Under the pieces are notes generated by a model. It made no database searches. It was not told where the DNA came from and worked only from the letters and a program-made list of their open reading frames with translations. A DNA stretch of 55,799 nucleotides from an uncultured Oscillospiraceae bacterium. GTDB lineage: Bacteria; Bacillota; Clostridia; Oscillospirales; Oscillospiraceae. Position numbers and translations under genes: made by a program. Shown in pieces: positions 43,147 to 55,799 of this stretch (the stretch's first letter is position 1; every line of letters begins with the position of its first letter). The stretch covers positions 1 to 55,799 of the forward strand of contig CAKTOK010000008.1 of NCBI GenBank assembly GCA_934589835.1, given 5' to 3'.

Positions 43147-44427
43147 TCAGACGCCCAGCTTCTCCAGCGCCGCCATACGCAGGCAGAGGCAGAACACCTT
43201 GATGGCCTGCTCCAACTCCGCCACCGGCGGGAGAGACGGTGCAATGCGGATGTTGCTGTCCTGCGGGTCCCTGCCGTAGGGGAAGGTAGCGCCTGCGCCG
43301 GTCATGGTCACGCCCGCCTCCCTGCACAGCGCCAGCGTCCGCTTGGCACAGTCGGGCATGGTATCCAGGCTGATGAAATAGCCGCCCACCGGCCGCTTGT
43401 ACGATGCGATGCCCAGCGGGGCGATCTCGCGGTCCAGCGCGTCCAGCACCGCGTGGAACTTGGGGGCCAGAATGGCCGCGTGCCGCTTCATCAGCGCCAG
43501 CGTGTGGTCCCGATCCTGCAAAAACAGGACGTGGCGCAGCTGATTGATCTTGTCAAAGCCGATGGTCTGGACATTGATGAGCTTGCTGAAATAGGCGATG
43601 TTGTCCTCGCTGGCGGCCATAACGGCCACGCCCGCACCGGGGAACGTCACCTTGCTGGTGGAGGCGAACTCGTAGACCATGTCGGCATTGCCGTACTGGG
43701 CGCACAGGCCGATGATGTCGGGGAACGGCTGGAAATCGCCGTCAAACTCGTGGATGCAGTAGGCGTTGTCCCACATGAGCATGAAGTCCGGCGCGGCGGG
43801 CCTCATGGCCGCCAGACGACGGACCGTCTCGTCAGAGTACACCACGCCCTCGGGATTGGAGTACTTGGGCACGTTCCACATACCCTTCACGGCGGGGTCC
43901 CTGATGAGCGCCTCCACCATGTCCATATCGGGGCCTGTTTCGGTCATGGGGACATTGATCATCTCCACGCCGAAGCTCTCCGTCACGCGGAAGTGCCGGT
44001 CATAGCCGGGCACAGGGCAGAGCCATTTCACCTTGTCCAGCTTGGCCCACGGCCTCTCGCTGTGGAGCAGGCCGTTGGTAAAGGCCTTGGACACGGCGTC
44101 GTACATCAGCTGCAGGCTGGCGTTGCCGCCCACGAACACCTGCTCCGGACGGCAGCCCAGAATATCGGCGAACAGCCTTTTGGCGGCGGGGATGCCGGAC
44201 ACCTCGCCATAGTTTCGGGTCTCCACGCCGTCGGACAGGAACTGCTCCGGCTCCGTCAGCAGGCCGAAAATGGGCGTCACCAGATCCAGCTGGGCGCGGC
44301 TGGGCTTGCCCCGCGCCATGTTCAGTGCAAGATGAAGCCCCTTCGCCCCGTCAAATTCCGCCCGCAGCGCCGCGTATTCCGCCTGCCGCTCAGGCTTTGT
44401 CATCTCTGTATACTTCTTCTTCATCAT
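43147..44427 (-). CDS. PLP-dependent aminotransferase (Asp/Ala aminotransferase, PF12897-like)
   Basis: A 426-residue fold-type I enzyme. It shows the family N-terminus LNMARGKPSRAQLDL, NYGEVSGIPAAKRLFA, GGNASLQLMYD, the PLP-binding region WDNAYCIHEFDGD and the Schiff-base Lys in STSKVTFPGAGV. These fit the Firmicute/actinobacterial AspAT-like subgroup rather than classical AspC. ATG 44425-44427 follows GGGAGG. It lies 56 bases after an omega-amidase-like gene on the same strand; such pairs can complete transamination of glutamine-type donors by hydrolysing the omega-amide. Confidence 0.87.
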   Translation of the reverse strand: MMKKKYTEMTKPERQAEYAALRAEFDGAKGLHLALNMARGKPSRAQLDLVTPIFGLLTEPEQFLSDGVETRNYGEVSGIPAAKRLFADILGCRPEQVFVGGNASLQLMYDAVSKAFTNGLLHSERPWAKLDKVKWLCPVPGYDRHFRVTESFGVEMINVPMTETGPDMDMVEALIRDPAVKGMWNVPKYSNPEGVVYSDETVRRLAAMRPAAPDFMLMWDNAYCIHEFDGDFQPFPDIIGLCAQYGNADMVYEFASTSKVTFPGAGVAVMAASEDNIAYFSKLINVQTIGFDKINQLRHVLFLQDRDHTLALMKRHAAILAPKFHAVLDALDREIAPLGIASYKRPVGGYFISLDTMPDCAKRTLALCREAGVTMTGAGATFPYGRDPQDSNIRIAPSLPPVAELEQAIKVFCLCLRMAALEKLGV

Positions 44428-44483
44428 GAACGACCTCCCGCCGCATTTTTTGCGATTATACACGCTTTGCCATACCTTGGCAA

Positions 44484-45293
44484 TCACTTTTCAGAAATTT
44501 CATAGATGTCCGTCCGGCGGGCGGACAGAATGGGAAGCTGTCTGCGTATGGCGGACACGCGGGACAGCTCCAGCTCCGTCACGGCCAGCTCCTCCCCCGT
44601 GCCGCACTGGTGAAGCACCGTGCCCCACGGGTCGCAGACGATGGAGTGGCCCCACGCCGCATAGGATGCCGCTTCGTCCCGCGCCGGTGAGGTGCCCACG
44701 GTGAAGAGCTGGTTGTCCACGGCCCGCTGGCGGAACAGCAGCTCCCAGTGGGCCGGTCCCGTGGTGCTGTTGAACGCCGCCGGCACCAGCAGCACCTGCG
44801 CCCCCGCCAGCGTCATAAGCCGCGCCAGCTCCTGAAACCGCAGGTCGAAGCAGATGCAAAGGCCCATTTTGCCCCAAGGGGTATCGAACACCGTCACCTT
44901 GTCCCCCGCCGTCAGCGTGTCGGACTCCCGAAAGCGCTGGCCGCCGGACACGTCGATGTCAAAGAGGTGCAGCTTCCGGTGGCGGGCCGCCTGGCGGCCT
45001 GTGGGATCGAAGACGTAGCTGGTGTTGTAGACCCTGCCGCCGGACAGCTCCGGCAGGGAGCCGCCCACCACCCAGAGACGGTTTTCCCGGGCGGCGCGGG
45101 AGAGCATCTGCCACGCCGCGCCGCCCTCCGCCTCGCCGTAGGTGCGGAAGCAGGCGTTGTCATAGGGACAGCAGAACATCTCCGGCAGCACCGCCATGTC
45201 CGCGCCCCGCGCCTGCGCCAGCAGCGCCGCAGCATGGCGCAGGTTCTCCGCCTTGTCCGCCGTGACGTGCATCTGTATCTGTGCCAGCTTCAT
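44484..45293 (-). CDS. Carbon-nitrogen hydrolase, omega-amidase (Nit2)-like
   Basis: A 269-residue nitrilase-superfamily enzyme. The Glu-Lys-Cys triad is visible: E38 (LPEMF), K107 (HRKLHLFDID) and C148 (CICFDLRFQE). The DIDVSGG block after KLHLF is typical of Nit2/omega-amidase, which hydrolyses alpha-ketoglutaramate or alpha-ketosuccinamate to ammonia and the keto acid. It precedes the aminotransferase gene, which supports this role but does not prove it. The stop is separated from the downstream gene by 56 bases without a terminator. Confidence 0.87.
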   Translation of the reverse strand: MKLAQIQMHVTADKAENLRHAAALLAQARGADMAVLPEMFCCPYDNACFRTYGEAEGGAAWQMLSRAARENRLWVVGGSLPELSGGRVYNTSYVFDPTGRQAARHRKLHLFDIDVSGGQRFRESDTLTAGDKVTVFDTPWGKMGLCICFDLRFQELARLMTLAGAQVLLVPAAFNSTTGPAHWELLFRQRAVDNQLFTVGTSPARDEAASYAAWGHSIVCDPWGTVLHQCGTGEELAVTELELSRVSAIRRQLPILSARRTDIYEISEK

Positions 45294-45311
45294 GGCTTTT
45301 CCCCCCGTTTC

Positions 45312-45554
45312 TCAGTACTCGCGGAGCACCAGCTCCGTCACGCCCTCGCTGATGCTGACCATACGCTTGACCTGGCTGCGGCGGCCATAGGTCAGCCACA
45401 GCATATCCCGAATGGCCGTGCCGCCGCGATAGCCGTGGATCAGCCGCAGGCGATAGGTGCCTGCGCCGGCGCGGCGCAGCGCCGCGTCCACCGCGATCTG
45501 CGCCTGATAGGTATTCATTCCGTGGAGATCCAGCTCCACAACGCCGCCTGTCAT
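45312..45554 (-). CDS. Small Smr-domain protein (80 aa)
   Basis: An 80-residue stand-alone Smr (small MutS-related) domain: ELDLHGMNTYQAQIAVDAAL at the front and LIHGYRGGTAIRDML as the HGxGG-like loop. Smr domains bind nucleic acids and some nick DNA or act on stalled ribosome mRNA. The start at ATG 45552-45554 follows GGGAGGTG. It lies 18 bases before the omega-amidase gene, so the three genes probably form one unit. Confidence 0.82.
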   Translation of the reverse strand: MTGGVVELDLHGMNTYQAQIAVDAALRRAGAGTYRLRLIHGYRGGTAIRDMLWLTYGRRSQVKRMVSISEGVTELVLREY

Positions 45555-45596
45555 CCCAGCACCTCCCTCCTTTTGCCTAATCATACGGGAAACGAA

Positions 45597-45625
45597 TTGT
45601 GTTTTCAACCGTTTTGTGGTAAAAT
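45597..45625 (+). promoter_or_regulatory. Promoter of the phosphoesterase-nfo unit
   Basis: TTGTGT (45597-45602) and TAAAAT (45620-45625) are spaced by 17 bases. Confidence 0.6.
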
Positions 45626-45685
45626 ACCTTCCATTGACGAGAAAAACGCGCCGGAGGGCGCGGGAGAGCAGGCGGCGAGAGACCT

Positions 45686-46150
45686 ATGATCGTTCTGGTG
45701 GTATCCGACTCCCACGGAAACGTGGACAACCTGATACGGGCGGCGGAGCTGACCCAGCCCGACTATGTGCTGCATCTGGGCGACGTGCAGCGGGATCTGG
45801 AGGCGCTGCGGCGGGCCTATCCCGCGGTGCCCATGGAGGGCGTGCCGGGCAACTGCGACTACGGCAGCTTTGACGCGCCGGAGCGGCTCATCGAGCTGGG
45901 CGGCGTGCGTATCCTCATGCTCCACGGTCACACCCGGGGCGTGAAGTCCGACGTGATGCGGGCGGTGTGGGCCGCTCGGGAGTGCGGCGCGCAGGTGCTG
46001 CTGTTCGGCCACACCCACCGGCCTCTGGTGGACAACGACGGGTCGCTGCTGGTGCTGAACCCCGGGGCGGCGGGGGACCCCCTGCGCCCCACCTGCGGCG
46101 TACTGACCATTGAAAACGGCAGGGCGGACGTGAAAACGCTGGCCCTTTGA
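45686..46150 (+). CDS. YfcE/MJ0936-type metallophosphoesterase
   Basis: A 154-residue calcineurin-like phosphodiesterase. The metal-binding motifs are complete: DSHGN (start), [26 protein letters not shown] and FGHTHRP. It likely cleaves small phosphodiesters with two bound metal ions in the cytoplasm. The true physiological substrate of this family is often unknown. It is the first gene of a + strand unit with nfo 14 bases downstream. Confidence 0.9.
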   Translation: MIVLVVSDSHGNVDNLIRAAELTQPDYVLHLGDVQRDLEALRRAYPAVPMEGVPGNCDYGSFDAPERLIELGGVRILMLHGHTRGVKSDVMRAVWAARECGAQVLLFGHTHRPLVDNDGSLLVLNPGAAGDPLRPTCGVLTIENGRADVKTLAL

Positions 46151-46164
46151 AAGGAGAAACGACT

Positions 46165-46998
46165 ATGCTGACCATCGGCTGCCACCTGTCCTCCTCCGAC
46201 GGCTTTCTGGCCATGGGACAGACGGCGCTTTCCATCGGCGCCAACACCTTCCAGTTCTTTACCCGCAATCCCCGGGGCAGCAGGGCCAAGGCCATTGACC
46301 CCGCGGACGCCGCGGCGCTCATGGACCTCATGGCCGCCAACGGCTTCGGGCCGCTGGTGGCCCACGCGCCGTACACCATCAATCCCTGCTCCAAATCGGA
46401 GCATACCCGCGAGTTTGCCCGCATGACGCTGGCGGACGATCTGAAGCGGATGGAGCACCTGCCCGGGAATCTCTACAACTTCCATCCCGGGAGCCACACG
46501 GAGCAGGGCGCGGAGGTGGGCATCGGCCAGATCGCCGCCACGCTCAACGCCATCCTGAAGCCGGAATACCGGACCACCGTGCTGCTGGAGACCATGTCCG
46601 GCAAGGGCTCGGAGGTGGGCGGGCGGTTTGAGGAGCTGCGGGAGATCATCGACCGCGTGGACCTGCGGGAGAAGCTGGGCGTATGTCTGGACACCTGCCA
46701 CGTGTCCGATGCGGGCTACGACATCGCGGGGGATCTGGACGGCGTGCTGACGGCGTTCGACCGGATCATCGGACTGGAGCGGCTGAAGGCGGTGCACATC
46801 AACGACAGCATGAATCCGCTGGGCGCTCACAAGGACCGGCACGCCCGCATCGGCGAGGGCTATCTGGGAGAGGCGGCCTTCGGGCGCATCATCAACCATC
46901 CCGCCCTGCGGGATCTGCCCCTCGTGCTGGAAACGCCCAACGATCTGGCGGGATATGCCCGGGAGATCGCGCGGCTGAAGGAGCTGAGAACGGAATGA
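46165..46998 (+). CDS. nfo: Deoxyribonuclease IV (AP endonuclease)
   Basis: A 277-residue TIM-barrel enzyme that cuts abasic sites in base-excision repair. It carries the zinc-binding set in order: H-containing [60 protein letters not shown] and LVLETPND. Start at ATG 46165 after AAAGGAGAAA. Its stop overlaps the next start (ATGATG). Confidence 0.95.
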   Translation: MLTIGCHLSSSDGFLAMGQTALSIGANTFQFFTRNPRGSRAKAIDPADAAALMDLMAANGFGPLVAHAPYTINPCSKSEHTREFARMTLADDLKRMEHLPGNLYNFHPGSHTEQGAEVGIGQIAATLNAILKPEYRTTVLLETMSGKGSEVGGRFEELREIIDRVDLREKLGVCLDTCHVSDAGYDIAGDLDGVLTAFDRIIGLERLKAVHINDSMNPLGAHKDRHARIGEGYLGEAAFGRIINHPALRDLPLVLETPNDLAGYAREIARLKELRTE

Positions 46999-47633
46999 TG
47001 CTGCGCCGGTCTGATCTGGCTTTGTTCCTGCTGGGCGCGGCGGGGCTGTATTGCCACTCCACGCTGCCCAAGACGGGCCATATCCGGCCCGGATTTTTCG
47101 TGTTCTATACCAATCTGAGCAACGCGCTGCTGGCGGTCTATCAGCTGGCGCTGTGGGTCAGCGGCCACGATCCCCAGTGCGGCGTGTTCCGGTGGCTCAG
47201 CTCCGCCGGTGTGGCGCTGAGCATGACGCTGTGCATTCTCGTAACGCACCTGATCTACCAGTGGGTGCTGGTGCCGGCGGCCAAAAGGAGCGGCAAGGCC
47301 CTGTCCGACATCGGGTTCAGCGGCTTCGGAAACCTGTGCGTCCACTACGCCGTGCCGTGGCTGACGGTGGCGCAGTGGCTGCTGTGGCAGGACAAGAGCG
47401 GCCTGACGGTGGGGCACGCGGCGTGGTGGCTGGTGCTGCCGCTGGCGTACTTCGCCTTCGGCATGGCGCGGGGCGCCACGGGAAAGCCCATCGGCCACAC
47501 AAAGCACTGCTATCCCTACCCCTTCATGGACCCGCAGGTGATGGGGAAGCGGTTCTGGCCGGTGATCGCGCTGCTGCTGGCCGCGTTCTTCAGTCTGGGC
47601 TGCGCGTTTGTGGGCGTCAGCCGCCTGCTGTAA
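46995..47633 (+). CDS. Polytopic membrane protein, Pr6Pr/FAR-17a-like
   Basis: A 212-residue protein with about six transmembrane helices, consistent with the Pr6Pr family of uncharacterised membrane proteins ([18 protein letters not shown] and [15 protein letters not shown] blocks; NxxC/Y pattern). It overlaps nfo by four bases and shares its terminator. Function is unknown, and the family call rests on topology and a few blocks. Two adjacent ATGs (46995, 46998) are possible; the first is used. Confidence 0.7.
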   Translation: MMLRRSDLALFLLGAAGLYCHSTLPKTGHIRPGFFVFYTNLSNALLAVYQLALWVSGHDPQCGVFRWLSSAGVALSMTLCILVTHLIYQWVLVPAAKRSGKALSDIGFSGFGNLCVHYAVPWLTVAQWLLWQDKSGLTVGHAAWWLVLPLAYFAFGMARGATGKPIGHTKHCYPYPFMDPQVMGKRFWPVIALLLAAFFSLGCAFVGVSRLL

Positions 47634-47640
47634 GAAAAAA

Positions 47641-47686
47641 ACACAAAAAAGGAAGCGCTCCGGACGGAGCGCTTCCTTTTTTGTGT
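47641..47686. terminator. Strong bidirectional terminator between Pr6Pr gene and ATP synthase operon
   Basis: A 22-bp perfect stem (47641-47662 with 47665-47686) with the two-base centre GA. Six A and six T flank the GC core, so it works for both convergent operons. Confidence 0.93.
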
Positions 47687-47690
47687 GACA

Positions 47691-50409
<2,719 letters not shown>

Positions 50410-50413
50410 GCGC

Positions 50414-52154
<1,741 letters not shown>

Positions 52155-52168
<14 letters not shown>

Positions 52169-52652
52169 GCTTCTCCTCCCCTTCGGCTGCGTTCACAAAC
52201 GCGTCATAGGCGCGGGAAGTTTCCTTCGCCAGCAGCTTCTCCATGGCGGCCTCGGCGATGGACACAGCCTCGCGGTTGGCCTCGGCCACGATCTTCTTGC
52301 GGTCGTTCTCCGCGTTCTCCCGGGCGGCGGCCACGATCTTATCGGCCTGCTCCCGGGCGGCGTCGCGCTGCTGCTGGGCATAGGTCTCGGCCTCCTTGGC
52401 GGCGGCGGTGCGCTTTTCGTCCAGCTCCGCGTCCAGCGCAGCCTCGCGCCGCTGCATGGACGCCTCCAGCTCGCGGGTGGCCTTCTCGCGCTCTGCGGCG
52501 GCGGACTCCATATCGGCGTAGTGCTTCACGCGCTTATCCATGAAGCTCTTCACCGGCTTGAACAGCAGCAGATACAGGCCCCCCACCAGAATGGAGAAGT
52601 TGAACAGGTGCAGCAGAATTTGCTGCCAATCAATATTCAGAGGGATGTTCAT
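52155..52652 (-). CDS. atpF: F-type ATP synthase subunit b
   Basis: A 165-residue peripheral-stalk protein: one N-terminal transmembrane helix (about 9-30, ILLHLFNFSILVGGLYLLLF) and a long charged helix (about 35-155) rich in Ala/Glu/Lys/Arg for right-handed coiled-coil pairing. Length is ordinary, so it is not itself a b-delta fusion. Its 3' end carries the ribosome site for the fused delta-alpha gene. Confidence 0.95.
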
Positions 52653-52670
52653 AGCTTCTCTCTCCGTTTC

Positions 52671-53042
52671 TTACAGCACAAAGATGATAAGGATGACCAC
52701 CAGCAGGGCGTAGATGATGGCGGTTTCCAGGAACACAAGGCCCAGCATCATGGTGGTGCGGATCTTGCCCTCGGCCTCCGGCTGGCGGGCGATACCCTCG
52801 GCAGACTTGGCGATGGCCATACCCATGCCGATGGCGCCGCCGGCAGCGGCCACGCCGATGGCAATGGCGGACGCCAGCGCCTTGGCACTGTCAACGCTGC
52901 TGTCGGCGGTCTGCTCCGTCTGGGCAGCGGCGTCGGCGGCAGGCTCGGTATCGGCGAATGCGGTCACGGTGAGCATTGCGGTCAGGGCCAGCACCAGGCA
53001 CAGCAGCAGGGCGACAGCCTTCTTATTGGTCAGTTTCTTCAT
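52671..53042 (-). CDS. atpE: F-type ATP synthase subunit c with N-terminal extension
   Basis: A 123-residue protein; usual c subunits have 75-90. Residues 1-31 look like a signal peptide (KKLTNKKAVALLLCLVLALT, then VTAFA before DTEP), followed by an acidic Ala/Thr linker (about 32-50). The c hairpin follows: helix 1 (AIAIGVAAAGGAIGMGMAIA), loop ARQPEA and helix 2 with the ion-binding Glu in FLETAIIYALL. Glu-Thr and a Tyr four residues further on occur in Na+ rings, but the Na+-ligand Gln of helix 1 is Met here, so ion type is unresolved. GTG/ATG codons six upstream are possible starts. Confidence 0.92.
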   Translation of the reverse strand: MKKLTNKKAVALLLCLVLALTAMLTVTAFADTEPAADAAAQTEQTADSSVDSAKALASAIAIGVAAAGGAIGMGMAIAKSAEGIARQPEAEGKIRTTMMLGLVFLETAIIYALLVVILIIFVL

Positions 53043-53059
53043 GGTCTCTCTTTCCTCCA

Positions 53060-53908
53060 TCAGTGATTTACAGTTTCAGCTTTGATTTTTTTGGTTTTTT
53101 TAGGCTTGGGCGCATGCTTCTCCGTGGTCTCTCCATAGAACATGGAGGTCAGGGTGGTCAGCACATAGGCCTGGATCAGCGCGTGGAGCAGCGTGAACAG
53201 CACGGCCACGATCACGGGGATCACGTAGCTCAGCGTCACATAGTAATAGACCAGCTCCGTCACCAGCAGACCGCTGAGCAGCGCGCCGAACATACGGAAG
53301 CTCATGGAAATGGGCAGGGAGAAGTCCTTCAGGGCCTTGCCCGCGCCCTTGAGGCCGTTGGCCACGATGCCGCCCACCAGAATGACGCCGTAGGACAGGC
53401 AGCCCAGAGAAATGGCGGCGTTCACGTCGGACAGCGGAGCCGGCAGGGCGATGGTGTGGCCGTTGGTGGTGATGGCCTGAAAGCCGAACAGCTCAAACAG
53501 CGTACCGATAAAGATGTACACACCGGCGCCGAAAATGTACGCCCCCAGAAAGCCGTTGCGGTGGGGGCTGTTGCCCTTGGCCATGCCGTCAAACATCCCC
53601 ACCACCGTCTCGACGGCCATCTGGAGCTTGCCGGGAACCAGCTTGAACCGGGGGATGGCAAACAGCCGCAGCAGCAGCGCCGCCAGCAAAATGACAGCCA
53701 CCACCACCAGTGAGGAGATGTATGCGGGGTTTACGTCCTTCAGCCCGAAGAGGCTGATGCGGTTGGTCCCGTGGAGCACTGCGTCACGCATGGCCTCCTG
53801 CACCGATTCCGACTTCCCGTGTCCCGGGACCAGCAGAGAACCGACCAGAAGCGCCGCCGTGATCAGCAGCCACCCCACGATGAACCTGGTTTTCTTCTTT
53901 TTTTCCAT
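53060..53908 (-). CDS. atpB: F-type ATP synthase subunit a
   Basis: A 282-residue membrane subunit forming the ion half-channels. The conserved Arg lies in SMSFRMFGALLSG; HALIQAYVLTTLTSMFYG closes the last helix, and a Lys/Pro-rich tail follows. ATG 53906-53908 is used. It is the first gene of the operon; no atpI precedes it. The order a-c-b-(delta)alpha-gamma-beta-epsilon is the standard bacterial order except for the fusion. Confidence 0.95.
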   Translation of the reverse strand: MEKKKKTRFIVGWLLITAALLVGSLLVPGHGKSESVQEAMRDAVLHGTNRISLFGLKDVNPAYISSLVVVAVILLAALLLRLFAIPRFKLVPGKLQMAVETVVGMFDGMAKGNSPHRNGFLGAYIFGAGVYIFIGTLFELFGFQAITTNGHTIALPAPLSDVNAAISLGCLSYGVILVGGIVANGLKGAGKALKDFSLPISMSFRMFGALLSGLLVTELVYYYVTLSYVIPVIVAVLFTLLHALIQAYVLTTLTSMFYGETTEKHAPKPKKTKKIKAETVNH

Positions 53909-54052
53909 CCTTTTATCACCTTCCCATGCGATCGGGATTTTGTGCCGCTTTGTGGTTTTTACGGCAGGAGCGGCATGGTGCGTTTCCGACGTCCCGCTAT
54001 TTCTTAGCGCATTCTTTATACGTTGTGTCAACACCTTGACGCTCCGTTTTTT

Positions 54053-54081
54053 ATTATAATAAAAATTCCCATGCAACACAA
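54053..54081 (-). promoter_or_regulatory. Promoter of the ATP synthase operon
   Basis: TTGTGT (54076-54081) and a perfect TATAAT (54053-54058) on the minus strand are spaced by 17 bases, leaving a leader of about 135 bases. Confidence 0.7.
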
Positions 54082-54155
54082 GCATTTTTTCCGCGGAGCT
54101 GTCCAAACAGTTCCACTTTTTTCACCGGAAAAGGAGCAAACGGCGGGGAATGCCT

Positions 54156-54193
54156 AAAAAGGGGGAGGGCCCGCGGCAAACACGGGCCCTCCC
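54156..54193 (-). terminator. Terminator of the ygiQ-type gene
   Basis: GGGAGGGCCCG pairs with CGGGCCCTCCC; five T follow on the minus strand. Confidence 0.85.
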
Positions 54194-54197
54194 GGGG

Positions 54198-55799
54198 TCA
54201 GGATTTCCGTTTTTTGGCAAACGCCGCCTTTTTCCGCTCGGACATTTTCCCCTTCTGCGCCGGCTGTCGCGCCGTTGGTGTACCGCGGCGGCCTCGGTTG
54301 CCCGTGGTCTCCTTCCGGGGACGGCGGGCGGGCCGCTGGGGCTTCTCCTCCTTTGCGGGGGGCTGGCCGTAGGGCTCACCCTTGCGGGGCCGCAGCAGGC
54401 ACTCCGGTCCGTAGCCGATGAGGTCGGTGCGTCCCGCCTCCTCCAGCGCCTCCACCACCAGCGCCCGCTTTTCCGGACGGGACCACTGGAGCAGAGCGCG
54501 CTGCATGGCCTTGTCCTTCGGGTCCCGCGCCACATACACCGGCGACATATCCCGCGGGTCGATGCCCGTGTAGTACATACAGGTGGACAGGGTGCCGGGG
54601 GTGGGGTAAAAGTCCTGCACCTGCTCAGGGGTGCGTCCGTTCTTATGGAGGAGCTCCGCCAGCCTTACGGCGTCGCTGAGGGTGCAGCCCGGGTGGCTGG
54701 ACATCAGGTAGGGCACCAGATACTGCTGGGCACCGTCCTGCTCGTTGAGCTTCTTATACTGCCGCCAGAATTTGAGAAACACATCGAAATGGGGCTTGCC
54801 CATATAATCCAGCACGGAGCTGACGCAGTGCTCCGGCGCCACCTTCAGCTGGCCGGAGATGTGGTACCGGACCAGCTCCTGAAAGAAGTCGCGGTTTTTG
54901 TCCTGCAGCATATAGTCATAGCGGATGCCGGAGCGGACGAAGACCTTCTTGATCTTCGGCAGCTGCCGCAGCCTTTGCAGCAGCGCCGTGTACTCGGAGT
55001 GGTCCGCGTCCAGGTTGGGGCACGGCTCCGGCGCAAGGCAGCTGCGGTTTTTGCACATGCCGCACTTTTTCTGCTTCTGGCAGCTGGTGTGGCGGAAGTT
55101 GGCGCTGGGGCCGCCCACATCGTGGATGTAGCCCTTGAACTGGGGGTCCTCCGTCAGCAGCTGGGCCTCCTCCACCACGGACTGGATGGAGCGGCTGGTG
55201 ACCATGCGGCCCTGATGGAAGGCCAGCGCACAGAAGCTGCAGCCGCCGAAGCAGCCGCGGTTGTGGGTAATGGAGAAGCGCACCTCCTCGATGGCGGGGA
55301 TGCCCTCGGTGTACATGGGGTGGACCTCCCGCGTATAGGGCAGGGCGTACAGGCGGTCCAGCTCCTCCCGCCGCAGAGGGCGGGCCGGCGGGTTCACCAC
55401 CAGCAGGCGGCCCTGACAGGGCTGGAGCACGGCGCAGCCGCGGATGGGATCGTGCTCGTCATACTGGATCTTTGTGGCCCGGGCGTAGGCGGTCTTATCG
55501 GCGCAGACCTCCTCATAGGAGGGACAGGGCGCCCGGTGGAAGCGGCAGCCGCTGTCATCGGCGGCGAGGTAGGCCGTGCCGGCCACATCGGTGATGTCGC
55601 ACACCGGCGTCTTGCGGGCAAGGCGGCGGGCGATCTCCACCGTGGCGCTCTCGCCCATGCCGTACACCAGCAGGTCGGCGGGGGCGTCGAAGAGGATACT
55701 GCGGCGCACCCTGTCATCCCAGTAGTCGTAGTGGGCGAAGCGGCGCAGAGACGCCTCCAGCCCGCCGATGACGATGGGCGTGTCGGGGAACGCCTCCCG
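54198..55799 (-). CDS. YgiQ-family radical SAM protein, partial
   Basis: The frame is open to the right edge (534 codons seen), so the 5' end is outside; the upstream part reads [20 protein letters not shown], typical of YgiQ. The radical SAM cluster motif is [13 protein letters not shown] (CxxxCxxC). A second Cys-rich segment ([17 protein letters not shown]) and the block [20 protein letters not shown] are family hallmarks, as is the C-terminal extension. The final about 55 residues are very basic ([17 protein letters not shown] ...), possibly RNA-binding. The reaction of this family is not established. Confidence 0.93.
   Translation of the reverse strand, partial: REAFPDTPIVIGGLEASLRRFAHYDYWDDRVRRSILFDAPADLLVYGMGESATVEIARRLARKTPVCDITDVAGTAYLAADDSGCRFHRAPCPSYEEVCADKTAYARATKIQYDEHDPIRGCAVLQPCQGRLLVVNPPARPLRREELDRLYALPYTREVHPMYTEGIPAIEEVRFSITHNRGCFGGCSFCALAFHQGRMVTSRSIQSVVEEAQLLTEDPQFKGYIHDVGGPSANFRHTSCQKQKKCGMCKNRSCLAPEPCPNLDADHSEYTALLQRLRQLPKIKKVFVRSGIRYDYMLQDKNRDFFQELVRYHISGQLKVAPEHCVSSVLDYMGKPHFDVFLKFWRQYKKLNEQDGAQQYLVPYLMSSHPGCTLSDAVRLAELLHKNGRTPEQVQDFYPTPGTLSTCMYYTGIDPRDMSPVYVARDPKDKAMQRALLQWSRPEKRALVVEALEEAGRTDLIGYGPECLLRPRKGEPYGQPPAKEEKPQRPARRPRKETTGNRGRRGTPTARQPAQKGKMSERKKAAFAKKRKS

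Noticed and set aside
52671..53042. Na+-specific c-ring
   Set aside because: ETAIIY in helix 2 hints at Na+ binding, but the helix 1 Gln ligand is Met here. The evidence does not decide between H+ and Na+.

Overview
The window looks like a chromosomal piece of a GC-rich anaerobic Firmicute of the Oscillospiraceae type (Oscillibacter or Flavonifractor-like). The reasons are: strong Gram-positive Shine-Dalgarno sites, a T-box in front of thrS, a K+-type membrane pyrophosphatase, a TAXI-type TRAP transporter, a class B sortase, a type IV pilus locus without an outer-membrane secretin, and GC-rich codon use. This assignment is inference. I saw no rRNA, tRNA, CRISPR array or intact transposase.

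Layout. 1-3516: the start of a branched-chain amino acid type binding lipoprotein (off the left edge), a small membrane protein, a GT8 glycosyltransferase and nagA. 3603-19943: one long type IV pilus operon on the + strand (pilB, pilT, pilC, pilA, pilD, pilM, pilN, pilO, a 2248-residue pilin-like protein and three more minor pilin-like genes), preceded by two promoters and a folded leader. 19943-24094: a LysR regulator, a small zinc-ribbon protein, a Ser/Thr kinase coupled to a zinc-ribbon/beta-helix membrane protein, and a divergent XRE regulator. 24127-29967: membrane pyrophosphatase and a TAXI TRAP permease/receptor pair. 30195-35991: T-box thrS, an HAD phosphatase, a class B sortase with a signal-peptidase-like partner, and ychF. 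35900-38169: a 2.2-kb island bounded by 92-bp direct repeats, holding an S41-like lipoprotein and RepA_N debris. 38302-47686: HtrA protease, an FAD oxidoreductase and 2-hydroxyacid dehydrogenase pair, a repeat-rich spacer, an aminotransferase and omega-amidase-like pair, Smr, a phosphoesterase, endonuclease IV and a Pr6Pr-like membrane protein. 47691-54081: the F-type ATP synthase operon. 54198-55799: a YgiQ-type radical SAM protein running off the right edge.

Most unusual points. (1) A giant type IV pilin-like protein with GLUG-type beta-repeats, built into a complete pilus operon, is a candidate tip adhesin. The extension ATPase PilB carries a tandem motif of the MshEN c-di-GMP-binding type. 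(2) The ATP synthase alpha subunit has the C-terminal domain of subunit delta fused to its N-terminus, and no separate atpH exists in the operon. (3) The TAXI TRAP receptor is circularly permuted: the segment that normally ends the protein directly follows the lipobox. (4) The signal-peptidase-like protein beside sortase B has lost both catalytic residues, as in streptococcal SipA-type pilus chaperones. (5) A small island has duplicated the ychF promoter and start, and the only mismatch between the copies falls in the -35 box. All of these were read from the sequence alone; database searches were not possible.
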